This document shows positions 50,816-60,808 of a stretch of 64,000 nucleotides of DNA, piece after piece (position 1 is the stretch's first letter; the number at the start of each line of letters is the position of its first letter). Position numbers and translations under genes: made by a program. The notes under the pieces were generated by a model. It did not search any database. It worked only from the letters and a program-made list of their open reading frames with translations, and was not told where the DNA came from. The stretch is from Magnetospirillum sp. (GTDB lineage Bacteria; Pseudomonadota; Alphaproteobacteria; Rhodospirillales; Magnetospirillaceae). The stretch covers positions 62,001 to 126,000 of the forward strand of contig JANQAI010000014.1 in assembly GCA_024707145.1 (NCBI GenBank), given 5' to 3'.

Positions 50816-52030
50816 ATGACCACGCCCTCCGCCCGCGCCGTCCTTGCCATCGGCGATTTCCGCTATTTCCTCGGCACCCGTTTCCTGTCCGCCATCGCGC
50901 TGCAAATGGTCAGCGTGGCGGTGGGCTGGCAGGTCTATGACCTGACTGGCGACCCGCTGCATCTGGGCCTGGTGGGACTGGTGCAGTTCCTGCCCGCCTT
51001 CGCCTGCGCCTTGCCGGCCGGCCACGTGGCCGACCGCTTCGACCGCCGCCGGGTGCTGATGGGCTGCCTGGGGGTGGAGCTGCTGTGCCTGCTGGCGCTG
51101 CTGGGATTGGCGCTGATGCAGTCGCCGCCGCTGGAAGCGCTGCTGGCGGTGCTGGCGGTCATGGGCGCCACCCGCGCCTTCATGCAGCCGGCCAGCCAGT
51201 CGCTGGTGCCCCATCTGGTGCCGCGCGAGATGTTTCCCCGCGCGGTGGCCTGGGCGTCGTCGTCGTTCCAGACGGCGGTGATCGCCGGCCCCGCCCTGGG
51301 CGGCGCGCTGTACGTCTTCGGCGTCGCCACCGTCTATTCCGCCGCCGCCGCCATGATAACGCTGGCACTGGCTTCGATAACCCGGATCAAGACCCGCCTG
51401 ATGTTCCATGCCGCCGTGGAAACCGGCCTGACCGGCCTGCTGGCCGGCGTGCGCTACGTCCTCCAGCGCAAGGACATCCTGGGCGCGGTGTCGCTGGACC
51501 TGTTCGCCGTGCTGCTGGGCGGCGCCACCGCCCTGCTGCCCATCTATGCCCGCGACATCCTGCACGTGGGGCCGATGGGCCTGGGCGTGCTGCGCAGCGC
51601 CCCGGCGGCGGGGGCGGCGGTGATGGCGTTCTGGCTGGCCCACCATCCGCTGGAGCGCAATGCCGGCGCCAGGATGTTCCTGGCGGTGGGGGTGTTCGGC
51701 CTGGCCACCCTGGTGTTCGGCCTATCCACCAATTTCTGGCTGTCGCTGGGCGCCCTGGCGGTGCTGGGCTGCGCCGACATGATCAGCGTGGTGGTGCGCC
51801 AGACCCTGGTGCAGGCGCGCACCCCAGACGAGATGCGCGGCCGCGTCAGCGCCGTCAATTTCGTCTTCATCGGCGCCAGCAACGAACTGGGTGAGTTCGA
51901 ATCCGGCCTGACCGCCGCCTGGTTCGGCACCGTGCCCGCCGTGATCGTCGGCGGCCTGGGTACCCTGGCGGTAGCGGCGCTGTGGGCGTGGAAGTTCCCC
52001 GCCCTGCGCAAGGTCGACCGGCTGACCTGA
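50816..52030 (+). CDS. MFS transporter, EntS-like exporter type
   Basis: 404 residues with twelve predicted membrane spans. FRYFLGTRFLSAIALQMVSVAVGWQVYDLTGDPLHLGL and the loop GHVADRFDRRRVLMGC fit the MFS_3/EntS group that exports siderophores or drugs. The ATG at 50816 is used; an upstream TTG would add ten residues but is less likely. The ribosome site is weak. It is divergent from the Lgt-like gene and convergent with the repeat protein that follows. Confidence 0.87.
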   Translation: MTTPSARAVLAIGDFRYFLGTRFLSAIALQMVSVAVGWQVYDLTGDPLHLGLVGLVQFLPAFACALPAGHVADRFDRRRVLMGCLGVELLCLLALLGLALMQSPPLEALLAVLAVMGATRAFMQPASQSLVPHLVPREMFPRAVAWASSSFQTAVIAGPALGGALYVFGVATVYSAAAAMITLALASITRIKTRLMFHAAVETGLTGLLAGVRYVLQRKDILGAVSLDLFAVLLGGATALLPIYARDILHVGPMGLGVLRSAPAAGAAVMAFWLAHHPLERNAGARMFLAVGVFGLATLVFGLSTNFWLSLGALAVLGCADMISVVVRQTLVQARTPDEMRGRVSAVNFVFIGASNELGEFESGLTAAWFGTVPAVIVGGLGTLAVAALWAWKFPALRKVDRLT

Positions 52031-52053
52031 TCCGAACGTCCCGCCCCCTGCCC

Positions 52054-53427
52054 TCAGGCCACCAGCATCCAGTCCCCATAGGGACCGCCGTGGCCCACGT
52101 CGCCCACGCTGGCGCTTTGCGAGATGGAGGCCGACTGGCTGGCGTCGCCGCCGCCCGAGGACGATGCCGATTGCTGGATGTCGGCGCTCTGGTTGACACT
52201 GCCATTGCCGCTGACCGAGGCGTTCTGGTCGATATTGGCGTCCTGGCTGACCCGTCCGCCGCCACTGCTGGCCGCCTGCTGATCGATGCTGGCGTCCTGG
52301 TTCACGCTGCCGCCCCTGCTGGAGGCGGATTGGTCGATCGTGGCGTTCTGGTCGATATCGCCGCGCCCCTTGGTCATGGCCGACTGATCCACGTCGGCGC
52401 TCTGGTCGATGTCGCCACGCCCCTTGGTCACGGCGGATTGGTCCACACTGGCGTCCTGGTCCACGTCGCCGCCCCGGCTGGCGGCGTTCTGCTCGATGGC
52501 GGCCTGCTGGTCGATGTCGCCTCCCTGGTTCTGGCCGGGATGGCCCAGGCCGAAATCCAGCGCGCCGCGCACGGCCGGCCCAGCATGCCCGCTGTCGCTG
52601 CCGGTGGCCTGGGCGATCTGCTCGATGGCGGCGTTCTGGGTGATGTCCCCACCCACCGCGCGCTGAAGGATGTCGGCGATCTGGTTCACGTCGCCCCCGC
52701 CGATGGCGATCTGTATGATCTGGGCGGTCTGGATGATGTCGCCCTGGCTGGGCGCCGGATGGGACCGGCCGGCATCGGCACCGATGTCGCGCAGCAGCCC
52801 GGCATTCTGGGTGATGCTGGCATCCTGGCTCAGCCCCACCACGGCCGCCGCCTTGGCCGCCGCCGAGCCCGAACCGGCGAACCCGGCCGCCGCGCTGTCC
52901 TCGGCCGGCTGGGACTGATCGATCCAGACCCGGGTCTGGCCATCCTCGCCGCCGACGATCTCGACCCGTTCGGCGCCGTCGAACTCCAGCGCCACCTTGC
53001 CGTCGAAGACCAGTTGGCCGTTCTCTTCCCGCACCAGACCGGCATCATCCAGGATGCGGACGGTATCATCGCCATCGCCCATGCCGAAGATGAAGCGGCC
53101 GCCGCTGGTCTCGGCCAGCAGCCCGGCATCCAGGGTGACCGAGCTGCTCTGGCCCGGCATGTCCTGGATGCCTTCCAGCCCGCCGGCATTGGCGATGGAA
53201 AAGCTGAAGGGCTGGTCGCCCTGCAGCACGGCCACGTCGATGCCGTTGCCGCCCTCGACCCGGTCCGACCCGTCGGTGAAGATGAGGTCGTTGCCGGTGC
53301 CGCCCGACAGCCGGTCGTCGCCACCCTGGCCCATAAGCACATCATTGCCGCCCAGGCCAAAGATGCGGTCGTCGCCGGCGCCGCCGGAAAGCAGGTCCGT
53401 CGCCGGCGTTCCCGAAAATCGTGCCAT
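52054..53427 (-). CDS. RTX protein with C-terminal 18-residue Gln/Ala repeat solenoid
   Basis: 457 residues from the ATG at 53427 (GGGGAGAG upstream). Residues ~10-50 carry three RTX nonapeptides (GGAGDDRIF, GGNDVLMG, GGTGNDLIF), which bind calcium. A middle domain (~60-210, RILDDAGLVREENGQLVFDG) is unassigned. From ~245 to the end about eleven 18-residue repeats of the form GD(I/V)xQxAxIxQxAxxxGG alternate hydrophobic residues and Gln, giving a probable Q/A-laddered beta-solenoid, distantly like curlin. It ends YGDWMLVA. RTX at the N-terminus is unusual, since it is normally C-terminal. It is probably secreted, but no secretion genes are adjacent. Confidence 0.78.
   Translation of the reverse strand: MARFSGTPATDLLSGGAGDDRIFGLGGNDVLMGQGGDDRLSGGTGNDLIFTDGSDRVEGGNGIDVAVLQGDQPFSFSIANAGGLEGIQDMPGQSSSVTLDAGLLAETSGGRFIFGMGDGDDTVRILDDAGLVREENGQLVFDGKVALEFDGAERVEIVGGEDGQTRVWIDQSQPAEDSAAAGFAGSGSAAAKAAAVVGLSQDASITQNAGLLRDIGADAGRSHPAPSQGDIIQTAQIIQIAIGGGDVNQIADILQRAVGGDITQNAAIEQIAQATGSDSGHAGPAVRGALDFGLGHPGQNQGGDIDQQAAIEQNAASRGGDVDQDASVDQSAVTKGRGDIDQSADVDQSAMTKGRGDIDQNATIDQSASSRGGSVNQDASIDQQAASSGGGRVSQDANIDQNASVSGNGSVNQSADIQQSASSSGGGDASQSASISQSASVGDVGHGGPYGDWMLVA
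52098..52745 (-). repeat. About eleven 54-bp tandem repeats encoding the Gln/Ala solenoid
   Basis: Units such as GDIDQNATIDQSASSRG, GSVNQDASIDQQAASSGG and GRVSQDANIDQNASVSGN follow each other with an 18-codon period. The central copies are the most alike, while the first ones (GDIIQTAQIIQIAIGG) are diverged or have short insertions. Confidence 0.85.
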
Positions 53428-53743
53428 TCCACTCTCCCCACTTGTTGTCGGCCCGTGCACGGCCGGAAGCGGCAAGAATCGTCCATCCCGGACTGCCGCA
53501 GCAGCCGGGCAAGCAGGCATCCCACTTCCTCACGGCGGCGTTTGGCGACGGCGAAAAACAATTCTATCGGCGCAATGCGGAAGGGGCATTGGGGCTATGC
53601 CCTGTGGGCAGGGGCGGCACGGCCCCGGGCACCTTCGGCTCATGCACGGTTTGAACGCCACCCGCGCGCGCTTGCGGCTTTGCCGCATAGGCGGTTTGGA
53701 CTACCATCCTACGGGTAGAAGACCTGCCCATTGGAAGTCAATC
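53428..53743. other. Divergent intergenic region
   Basis: This 316-base gap lies between the RTX repeat gene (minus) and the binding protein (plus), so it should hold both promoters. It is AT-richer near 53560-53580. The only symmetry seen is a weak CTACC/GGTAG dyad near 53701-53718. No coding potential is convincing. Confidence 0.45.
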
Positions 53744-54988
53744 ATGCGAAAGGCCCTGGGCGTCGTCCTGGCCGCCTTGCTGGCCAGCATCAGCCCCGCC
53801 GCCCCCGCCGCCGAACCGGGGGCGCCCCTCATCATCGCCCACGTCGCCCCCACCAGCGGGCGCTTCGCCCTGCATGCCGAAAGCGACCGGCGCGGCGCCG
53901 AGATGGCCATCGACGAGGCCAACCGCGCCGGAGGCGTGCTCGGCCGGGAAATCGTGCTGGTGTCGCGCGACCCCTCGTCGGACCCCGCCCAGGCCGCCCG
54001 CGTGGCCGAGGAACTAATCACCCAGACCCGCGTGGGTTTCCTGGTGGGCGCCATCAATTCCGGCGTGGCCGCCAGCATGTCGGCGGTGTGCCAGAAATAC
54101 GGCGTCATCTTCATCAACACCAACTCGTCGTCGCCCTCGGAAGCGGTGGAAAGCGCCCACCGCACCAAGTTCGTCTTCGACGCCAACGCCGCCAATTTCA
54201 ACCGCTCGCTGCTGAAGTTCGCCCTGGCTTCGCGCAAGTCCAAACGCGTCCTGCTGCTGACCGAGGACGACGTGTGGGGCCGCAGCAGCGCCGCCGCCTC
54301 GCGCGCCTATATCGCCGAATACGGCGGCACGGTGGCGGGCGAGGTCGTCGCCCCCGAAGCCCTGCCCGATCCCGCCCGCGTGCTGGAACAGGTCGCCGCC
54401 ATCCCGGCCGACGTGGTGGCCGCCAACATCAGCGGAGACAACCAGATCAAGCTGTTCGCCCAGATGGACCCCAGGATATTCGATCGCCAGGCCTGGGTAG
54501 TGGGCGAGGTGGACTGGGAGGAACTCTACCCCGCGCCGGGCACCCCGCGCCCGCTGTTCGGCACCACCTGGGCGTGGAACCTGGATACGCCGGGAAGCGC
54601 CGAGTTCGTCGCCCGCTACCGCGAGCGCTATGGCCGGACCACCATCGCCTATCCCGGCGACGTCACCCATTCGGCCTATCTGGCGACCAAGGCGCTGCTG
54701 GATGCCATCCGCCGCGCCGGCACCACCGACAATCACGCGGTCATCGCCAGGCTCGAGGCCTATCGGGCGACGGCGGCGGAACGCATGCAGCATGACGGCG
54801 CGGCCATGGACCCGGTCAGCCACCACCTGCAACAGAGCACCTACATCGCCACCTGGCGCCCCAACCCGGCGGCGCCCGAGCGCGGCATCCAGATTCTGGG
54901 CCGCATCACCCCGGATCAGGCACATTACGAAAAGGAGCGGGAGGCACGGCTGGAAACCCTGGCCGACACCCCGCATTACGCGCCGTGA
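53744..54988 (+). CDS. Periplasmic substrate-binding protein, LivJ type, paired with a kinase
   Basis: 414 residues with a signal peptide (ALGVVLAALLASISPAAPAA). The type I periplasmic fold is seen in IIAHVAPTSGRFALHAESDRRGAEMAIDEANRAGGVLGR and RVGFLVGAINSGVAASMSAVCQKYGVIFIN. The stop overlaps the histidine kinase start (GTGA), and no ABC permease or ATPase is near. It probably delivers a ligand signal to the kinase rather than to a transporter. The ligand is unknown. Confidence 0.85.
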   Translation: MRKALGVVLAALLASISPAAPAAEPGAPLIIAHVAPTSGRFALHAESDRRGAEMAIDEANRAGGVLGREIVLVSRDPSSDPAQAARVAEELITQTRVGFLVGAINSGVAASMSAVCQKYGVIFINTNSSSPSEAVESAHRTKFVFDANAANFNRSLLKFALASRKSKRVLLLTEDDVWGRSSAAASRAYIAEYGGTVAGEVVAPEALPDPARVLEQVAAIPADVVAANISGDNQIKLFAQMDPRIFDRQAWVVGEVDWEELYPAPGTPRPLFGTTWAWNLDTPGSAEFVARYRERYGRTTIAYPGDVTHSAYLATKALLDAIRRAGTTDNHAVIARLEAYRATAAERMQHDGAAMDPVSHHLQQSTYIATWRPNPAAPERGIQILGRITPDQAHYEKEREARLETLADTPHYAP

Positions 54989-56795
54989 GCCCGAGCCGCT
55001 TCGGCCTGATCTCGCGCATCGCCCTGCTGGTGGTCGCCATCGAGATCGCCGCCTTCAGCGCGCTGGGCTGGTTCTACATCAGCCGCTTCAGCGCCGCCGC
55101 CGAGGACCGCGTGCGCTCGCGCCTGCACATGGTCGGGCAGATGGTCAGCCGCAACGAACTGGCGGTCAGTGCCATCGCCAGCCGCGGCATGGTGGGCGAC
55201 CTGGTGGGCGCCCCCTACCTGAACGGCATGGTGATCGGCGGCAGCGGCCGCGTCATCGTCTCCACCGAGCCCGCGCTGCTGGGCCGGCCGGCCGCCGCCA
55301 TCCCCGGCTTCGACGCGGAATGGCTGGCCGAGTCCGCCCCCGACCACCAGATCGTCGCCGGTGCCGGCACGCTGACCAGCATCACCCATGTCCATGGCGG
55401 TGTCGGCGGCGCCCCCGTCTATGCCGCCGCCCTCACCATCAGCACCGCTGAACTGGAGGCGCAGAAGCAGTCCATCGCCCTGCGGGGCTGGCTGGTTTCG
55501 GCCCTGTTCGTGCTGTTCAGCTCGGCGGCCATCATCCTGGTGGCTCAGCGCCTGATCACCCGCCGGGTGGACACCTCGCTGGCGGTGCTGAAGCGGGTGG
55601 AGGGCGGGGCGCTGAATGCCCGCATTCCGGTTCCCTACGACGACGAACTGGGCCAGTTGCAGTACGGCATCAACTCCATGACCAGCACGGTGGGAGCGCT
55701 GCTGAACCAGCACCGCCGCAACGAGGAGGAGATCAGCACCATCCTGGACGCCATCGCCGACGGCGTGATCGCCGTGGGCACCGACGGCAACGTGCTCCGC
55801 TGCAATCCCAGCGCCGCCGCCATCCTGGGCCAGGGAGACCACGCCCGCATCCAGGGCCCCATCGCCGATTTGCTGCCGGAACTGCCGCTCGGGCAGGAGC
55901 AGCCATGGTGGCGCGCGCCGGACAGCCTGACCGCGTCGGGGCGCATCCACTTCCAGCGGCCCGGACCGGGCGGCACCCGGCGCTCCATCGAGCCTGGGCC
56001 ACGGCCCCATCCGCGACCCCGACGGCACGGTGATCGGCGCCGTGCTGGTGGTGCAGGACGTCACCGCCCGCCTCCGCGCCGAACAGGGACTGCGCGACGC
56101 GGTGGAGCGGCTGACGGTGTCCAATTCCGAGCCTGGAGCGCTTCGCCTACGTGGCCTCGCACGATTTGCAGGAGCCGCTGCGCACCATCACCTCGTTCAC
56201 CCAGCTGCTGGAACGCCGGCTGGGCGACACGCTGCCGGCCGAGGATCAGGAGAATTTCGGCTTCGTGGTAGCCGCCGCCAAGCGCATGAGCCTGCTGATC
56301 AGCGACCTGCTGGCCTATTCCCGCGTCAACGCCCGCGGCATCCCCTTCGGCCCCGTGCCGCTGGAACGGGCCTGCACCGCGGCCATGGACAACCTGCGCG
56401 AAACCATCGTCGAAACCGGGGCGGAGGTCCTGGTCGGCCCCCTGCCCGAGGTTACCGGCGACAGCGTGCAGCTGATGCAGGTGTTCCAGAACCTGATCGG
56501 CAATTCCATCAAGTTCCGCCGCCCCGACATCCCCCCGCGCGTGGACGTTTCGGCCAAACGGCTGGACGGCGAGTGGATCGTCACCGTGGCCGACAACGGT
56601 ATCGGCGTCGCCGACACCAACCAGGACATCTTCGAGATCTTCCGCCGCCTGCACGCCGCCGGCAGCTTCCCGGGCAGCGGCGTCGGCCTGGCCATCTGCA
56701 AGCGCATCATCCAGCGCCATGGCGGCCGCATCTGGTTCGACAGCCGGCCCGGGGAAGGCGCGGCCTTCCACTTCAGCCTGCCAGCGGAGGGCTGA
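54985..56795 (+). CDS. Sensor histidine kinase with PAS domain (two frameshifts)
   Basis: The corrected product is about 602 residues. Two spans (~9-30 and ~165-190) flank a periplasmic sensor domain. A HAMP (RRVDTSLAVLKRVEGGALN), a PAS (ISTILDAIADGVIAVGTDGNVLRCNPSAA), the H-box with H392 (ASHDLQEPLRTI) and the HATPase (NLIGNSIKF, VADNGIGV, GSGVGLAICKRI) follow. The inserted C's are at AGCCT 55991-55995 (SIELGHGP) and 56130-56134 (SELERFAY). The phytochrome-like H-box type fits. It starts in the GTGA overlap with the binding-protein gene, its presumed input. No response regulator gene is adjacent, so the partner is elsewhere. Confidence 0.87.
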
Positions 56796-56807
56796 GCCCG
56801 CCGGAAC

Positions 56808-57743
56808 TTACAGGCAGCGAGCGGCGATGGCGCCCAGGTGGCGGTGATCGGTGCCGCAGCAGCCGCCCAGCACGCTCAGCCGAGGCAGCCGGAGCCGCAT
56901 CTCCTGGTACTGGCCGGCCAGTTCCCCGGGATCGCCGGCATCCAGCTCGGTGGATTCGTCCAGTTCGGCATGACTCTTGGTGGAGGCGTTGGCACGGACG
57001 CCGACGATCCGCCCCAGGGCTGGCCGCGAAGCGTCGAGCACATGCGAGAAATGGGTCGGGTGGGCGCAGTTGACCATGAAATAGGCCGCGCCCTGGCCAG
57101 TGGCGGCGTCCACCCGCTCGATGGCGTCCAGCAGCGGCTCGCCGGAGGCCAGGCCGCCATCGGTCTCCACCGTGAACGCCACCACTGCCGGCACGCCGGC
57201 CGCCTGGGCGGCCCGGACGATGCCCATGGCCTCCTCGGCATAATTGATGGTGACGGCGCTGACCATGTCCACCCCCGCCCCGGCGAAGGCCTCGATCTGC
57301 TCGGCGTGATAGGCCTGGGCTTGGTCGGGCGCCATCCGCTCTTCTACCCGGTAGCCGTCGCCGCGCGGTCCCACCACGCCATTGACCAGTACCGGAATCT
57401 CGGCGGCGAACGCGTCACGCAGTTGGCCGCTCCAGGCTACGGCCCGGCGGTTGATGTCCGCCACGTCCGCCCGCGGATAGCCCAGCCTCACCGCCCAGTC
57501 GGCATTGGCCCGCCAGGTAGGGGTGTCGAGCACGAAGCCGGCGCCGTGCTCCGCCGCGATCCGCAGGTAGCCTTCGAAATAACGCCGCAGCTGGGCGCGC
57601 CCGGCCTCATCGTCCAGCAGGGGAAAGGCGGCGAAGCATGGCAGGTCGCGCCCCTCGTGGAACACCAAGGTGGTTTCCAGTCCGCCATCGGTCAGGAACG
57701 GGGTGTCGGAGAGGTGGGGAAGCGCCGCGCGGGAAGCCGACAT
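56808..57743 (-). CDS. Homocysteine S-methyltransferase family protein
   Basis: 311 residues of the Pfam S-methyl_trans fold. The start TDGGLETTLVFHEG, the zinc ligand in VNCAHPTHF and the Cys pair in LGGCCGTDHRHL are as in MmuM/BHMT-type enzymes. It transfers a methyl group from S-methylmethionine or a betaine-type donor to homocysteine; the donor is not decidable here. It is convergent with the kinase gene, 12 bases apart. Confidence 0.88.
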   Translation of the reverse strand: MSASRAALPHLSDTPFLTDGGLETTLVFHEGRDLPCFAAFPLLDDEAGRAQLRRYFEGYLRIAAEHGAGFVLDTPTWRANADWAVRLGYPRADVADINRRAVAWSGQLRDAFAAEIPVLVNGVVGPRGDGYRVEERMAPDQAQAYHAEQIEAFAGAGVDMVSAVTINYAEEAMGIVRAAQAAGVPAVVAFTVETDGGLASGEPLLDAIERVDAATGQGAAYFMVNCAHPTHFSHVLDASRPALGRIVGVRANASTKSHAELDESTELDAGDPGELAGQYQEMRLRLPRLSVLGGCCGTDHRHLGAIAARCL

Positions 57744-57987
57744 GGAATTGTGTCCGTCTGCATGAACCGGGGGATGCCCAAGTCATATCGCCGCCGGACG
57801 GCCGCCTTTAAACCGCGCCGACGGTAATCGCGGCGCGACGCTCCCAAGGGGCTATGTCACCTCGGCGCGCGATGGACGCGGCTGGACGGCCCCATCATTA
57901 TTCCCATCATTAATCCCGTGTGCCGGCCTTGCCCTGGCGCGCCGCCCGGTCTAGCGTGGGCGCCAACAGCCAACCCAAGGGGCGAGC

Positions 57988-58413
57988 ATGCGCATTCAGA
58001 ACGGCAGCACCGTGACGCTGCAATACACCGTCACCTCCGAAGACGGCGAGCTGATCGACCCCGGAGCCGAGCCCATGGTTTACCTGCATGGCGACCCGGA
58101 CGGCCTGTTCCCCAAACTGCAAGCGGCGTTGGACGGCAAGGGGCTGAACGAGACCATCACCGCCACGCTTGAAGCCGACGACGCGTTCGGCCCCTACGAC
58201 CGCAGTCTGGTGCGCATGGAACATCGCGCGCGCTTCGACTTCGAGATCGAACTGGGCACGCAGTTGGAAGGAGCCGACGACCAAGGCAACCCCATCGCCT
58301 TCGTGGTCAAGGAAATCGACGGCGACCGCATCACCCTGGACGCCAACCACCCCCTGGCCGGCCTGACCCTGGTCTTCACCTGCACGGTGGCGGAAATCCA
58401 GCCGGCGGCGTGA
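57988..58413 (+). CDS. FKBP-type peptidyl-prolyl isomerase, SlyD-like
   Basis: 141 residues. The N-terminus (RIQNGSTVTLQYTVTSEDGELIDPG) and the inserted flap domain with MRMEHRARFDFEIE-type sequence, then ITLDANHPLAGLTLVFTCTV, are the SlyD pattern (DANHPLAG). Unlike E. coli SlyD it lacks a His-rich metal-binding tail. It is a chaperone-assisted folding enzyme of the cytoplasm. A 180-base gap follows before the tRNA gene, with nothing else recognised in it. Confidence 0.9.
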   Translation: MRIQNGSTVTLQYTVTSEDGELIDPGAEPMVYLHGDPDGLFPKLQAALDGKGLNETITATLEADDAFGPYDRSLVRMEHRARFDFEIELGTQLEGADDQGNPIAFVVKEIDGDRITLDANHPLAGLTLVFTCTVAEIQPAA

Positions 58414-58596
58414 CGGGCAGGGCAATCCGGCATCACCGACAAAGCCCGCGCGATCCGTGAACGCGACAGGGGCACACGCCTGGACGGCAAACTCCCGCTT
58501 ATCCCGATCGGGCTGGCCTGGCGCCGGGCAGATCCCCCTTCCCCCCAACCCCGATCCGCGCTATAAACCTCGGCTCTCGCATACGCCGAGACCCGC

Positions 58597-58673
<77 letters not shown>

Positions 58674-58919
58674 TTTTCCGCTCAAAATTCGCACCAAAAC
58701 AACGCGTTACGCTCCGTAATGCGTCGTTTTCCACACGCGTTTGCGCACGTTCCCAGGAAGCTCAACGATACCTCTACCTTCCTCGGGCCGCGCTCTCTCC
58801 AGCTAAAAATGCACAAAACTATGCACAAACTGGTGCAGAAAAAAAGTGCGTCCGCATTTTGACTTGAGAGCCGACTGTATGGCATCGTCTACTCATTAGT
58901 TAATCAAAAGAGTTTAGCA

Positions 58920-60263
58920 ATGAACAGGCGAAACCATACTAAGGTCATCAAAGGAGTTAGCCTCTACACAAGGGACAACTCCAAGAGCGGAATCTGGTAC
59001 TATTATTTTCTCATCAACGGCAAGCAGATACGACGCAGTACGTCTCACTGCGACCTCGACGAAGCGAAGATTGAGGCAATAGCCGCCTACAAGGCGGCAA
59101 AGACCTCTCCAGAGACCTTCATTGTCAAGCCCACCTCCTTTGAAACGGTGGCCCGACGCTGGCTTAAGCAGTTTGAGCACGCCAAGGACTATGCGAGGAA
59201 GGATTTGGTGATCCGTCGCTTCCTCCTGCCGTTCTTCCGCGACAAGGCGAACGTGAAGGATATTGCCGCCCTACGGCAGCAGCACATCAACGACTACCTC
59301 CTGTGGAGGCGGAACTACTACGTCGATGGACCGGGTGCGCAAACCCCCGAGAAGTTCACCTATATGCGGGCCGGGAAAGTGGTGAAGGCCAAACGAACGA
59401 CCTTCGGCACACCCAAGAACACAACCCTGAACCGAGAGAACAACGTCCTCCGCCAGATCATCACCTTCGCACGTGAGGAGGGGCGGATTGCCGCGACAAC
59501 TATCCTGAAAGTGGCTACGCAAAGTGATGATGGCGAGAGACGCCCGGAATTCAGCTACGAACAGGTCCAAACGATTCGGCGGGTGGCGCGGCAACGCGTC
59601 GCTGATGCACCAAAGGGACGGCGCACTCGCGAACGGCAGCAGCTTGCCTATTACGTAGAACTGCTCAGTTGGACTGGGATGCGACCGGCTGAGGCGTTGT
59701 CACTGACGTGGCGGGATATCGACGTCACAAACCGGAAAATCTACCTGCGGCGTGGCAAGACCGACCAGCGCATCATCCCAATGCTGTTCCAGGAACTCGT
59801 ATGCCTGCTCAACGAAATGCGTGCAGCGCGCCAATCTGAACTGGAGAATAACGGGGAGGAGTGGAACGAGACGGAGGCTCTCTTCGTCCATCCCGATGGT
59901 CGTCGGATAATCGCTTTCGCCACTAGTTTGGCAAACCTCATCAAAGCCTGCGATTTCCCCAAGCCGGAAGGGGCGGAAGACTACTCAGCTTATTCGTTCC
60001 GGCATTCGCTGGCGACCGAACTCGCCAATCAGGGGATGCCCGATGGCTTGTTGGTGAAACTGCTGGGAACCAGCCGTGAAATGCTGGATGCCCATTACGA
60101 CCACAGTGATGCCAATGACGCTCTGGCGTGGGCGGACCGGCAGCGGAAGAGCCTGCCCGAGCCCGATGGAGACACGCCACGCTGCAATCCCGGCGCAGGA
60201 AAGCCCTTGGTGCTGGTTGATCCGAAATCGAGCGACCTCCGCATCACCCTGGCAAGGGCCTGA
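58920..60263 (+). CDS. Tyrosine recombinase / integrase
   Basis: 447 residues. The N-terminal SAM-like DNA-binding region (FETVARRWLKQFEHAKDYARKDLVIRRFLLPFF) precedes the catalytic domain, with box I Arg in SWTGMRPAEALSLTW, box II in YSFRHSLATELA and the nucleophile Tyr near LDAHYDHSD. The usual first His of HxxR is Tyr here (YSFR), a variant seen in other integrases, and the LGH segment is LGT. It sits directly downstream of tRNA-Arg and should insert the island there. Confidence 0.9.
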   Translation: MNRRNHTKVIKGVSLYTRDNSKSGIWYYYFLINGKQIRRSTSHCDLDEAKIEAIAAYKAAKTSPETFIVKPTSFETVARRWLKQFEHAKDYARKDLVIRRFLLPFFRDKANVKDIAALRQQHINDYLLWRRNYYVDGPGAQTPEKFTYMRAGKVVKAKRTTFGTPKNTTLNRENNVLRQIITFAREEGRIAATTILKVATQSDDGERRPEFSYEQVQTIRRVARQRVADAPKGRRTRERQQLAYYVELLSWTGMRPAEALSLTWRDIDVTNRKIYLRRGKTDQRIIPMLFQELVCLLNEMRAARQSELENNGEEWNETEALFVHPDGRRIIAFATSLANLIKACDFPKPEGAEDYSAYSFRHSLATELANQGMPDGLLVKLLGTSREMLDAHYDHSDANDALAWADRQRKSLPEPDGDTPRCNPGAGKPLVLVDPKSSDLRITLARA

Positions 60264-60273
60264 ATGAGAGCAG

Positions 60274-60309
60274 GTGTAACGAAAGTCCTTTTGTGGGGTT
60301 TCGTTACAC
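60274..60309. terminator. Perfect 11-bp inverted repeat after the integrase
   Basis: GTGTAACGAAA and TTTCGTTACAC flank a 14-base loop, ten bases after the integrase stop and before the convergent gene fragment. Without a T-run it could be a shared transcript end or a protein-binding dyad. Confidence 0.55.
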
Positions 60310-60342
60310 TGGCCCGCCCGGTCTCTCTGTGTTGGATGGGCC

Positions 60343-60808
60343 TCACCAGGCGTCGTAATAGCGGTCGGGGGCCACGTAGGCGCGGTACAGGTCGCTGCTG
60401 CACGAGGTGCGGTTCAGGAAGGGCCGGTTCACCATCGCGTTGGCGTGGTAGCAGTCCACGTAAGCACGATACCGGCCTGCCACTTCAACGCACCGCTGCA
60501 CATCAACCTCACCATAGCTGATGCGGCGGAGAGCCTCTTCCGCTCGGACAATTTCCTCCTTCACGTCGCGGAGGAAGATTTCGCGCGACCGATGCTCGAC
60601 CCAACCATCGTCCGCTGTGTCATAGCTGCGCTGGTAGACCTCCCGGATGAGAGCGTTGGCGTGCGCCACCAGTTGTTGGCGCAAGCCGTCGCACTGACGG
60701 TTTCGGTCTTTCAGGGCAATGGCACGATCTTGCTGGCGTTGCTGTTCGGCATTAGCCGGTGCGGCACGTCCTTCGTCCCAACCGTACATATCTGCCCAGG
60801 CTGTCATA
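60343..60808 (-). pseudogene. 3' fragment of a gene interrupted by the IS630 element
   Basis: This fragment encodes 154 residues (MTAWADMYGWDEG, VDVQRCVEVAGRYRAYVDCY, ending RYYDAW) with a Gln/Arg-rich helical middle. Its first ATG coincides with the TA target of the insertion sequence. Joining it across the element to the fragment at 61971-62211 with one TA removed gives a single 234-codon frame (RASD|MTAW). The product is of unknown function, probably an island protein following the resolvase. Confidence 0.65.

Noticed and set aside
57744..57987. Possible SAM or SAH riboswitch before the homocysteine methyltransferase
   Set aside because: No conserved core or pairing of a known class could be recognised by eye.
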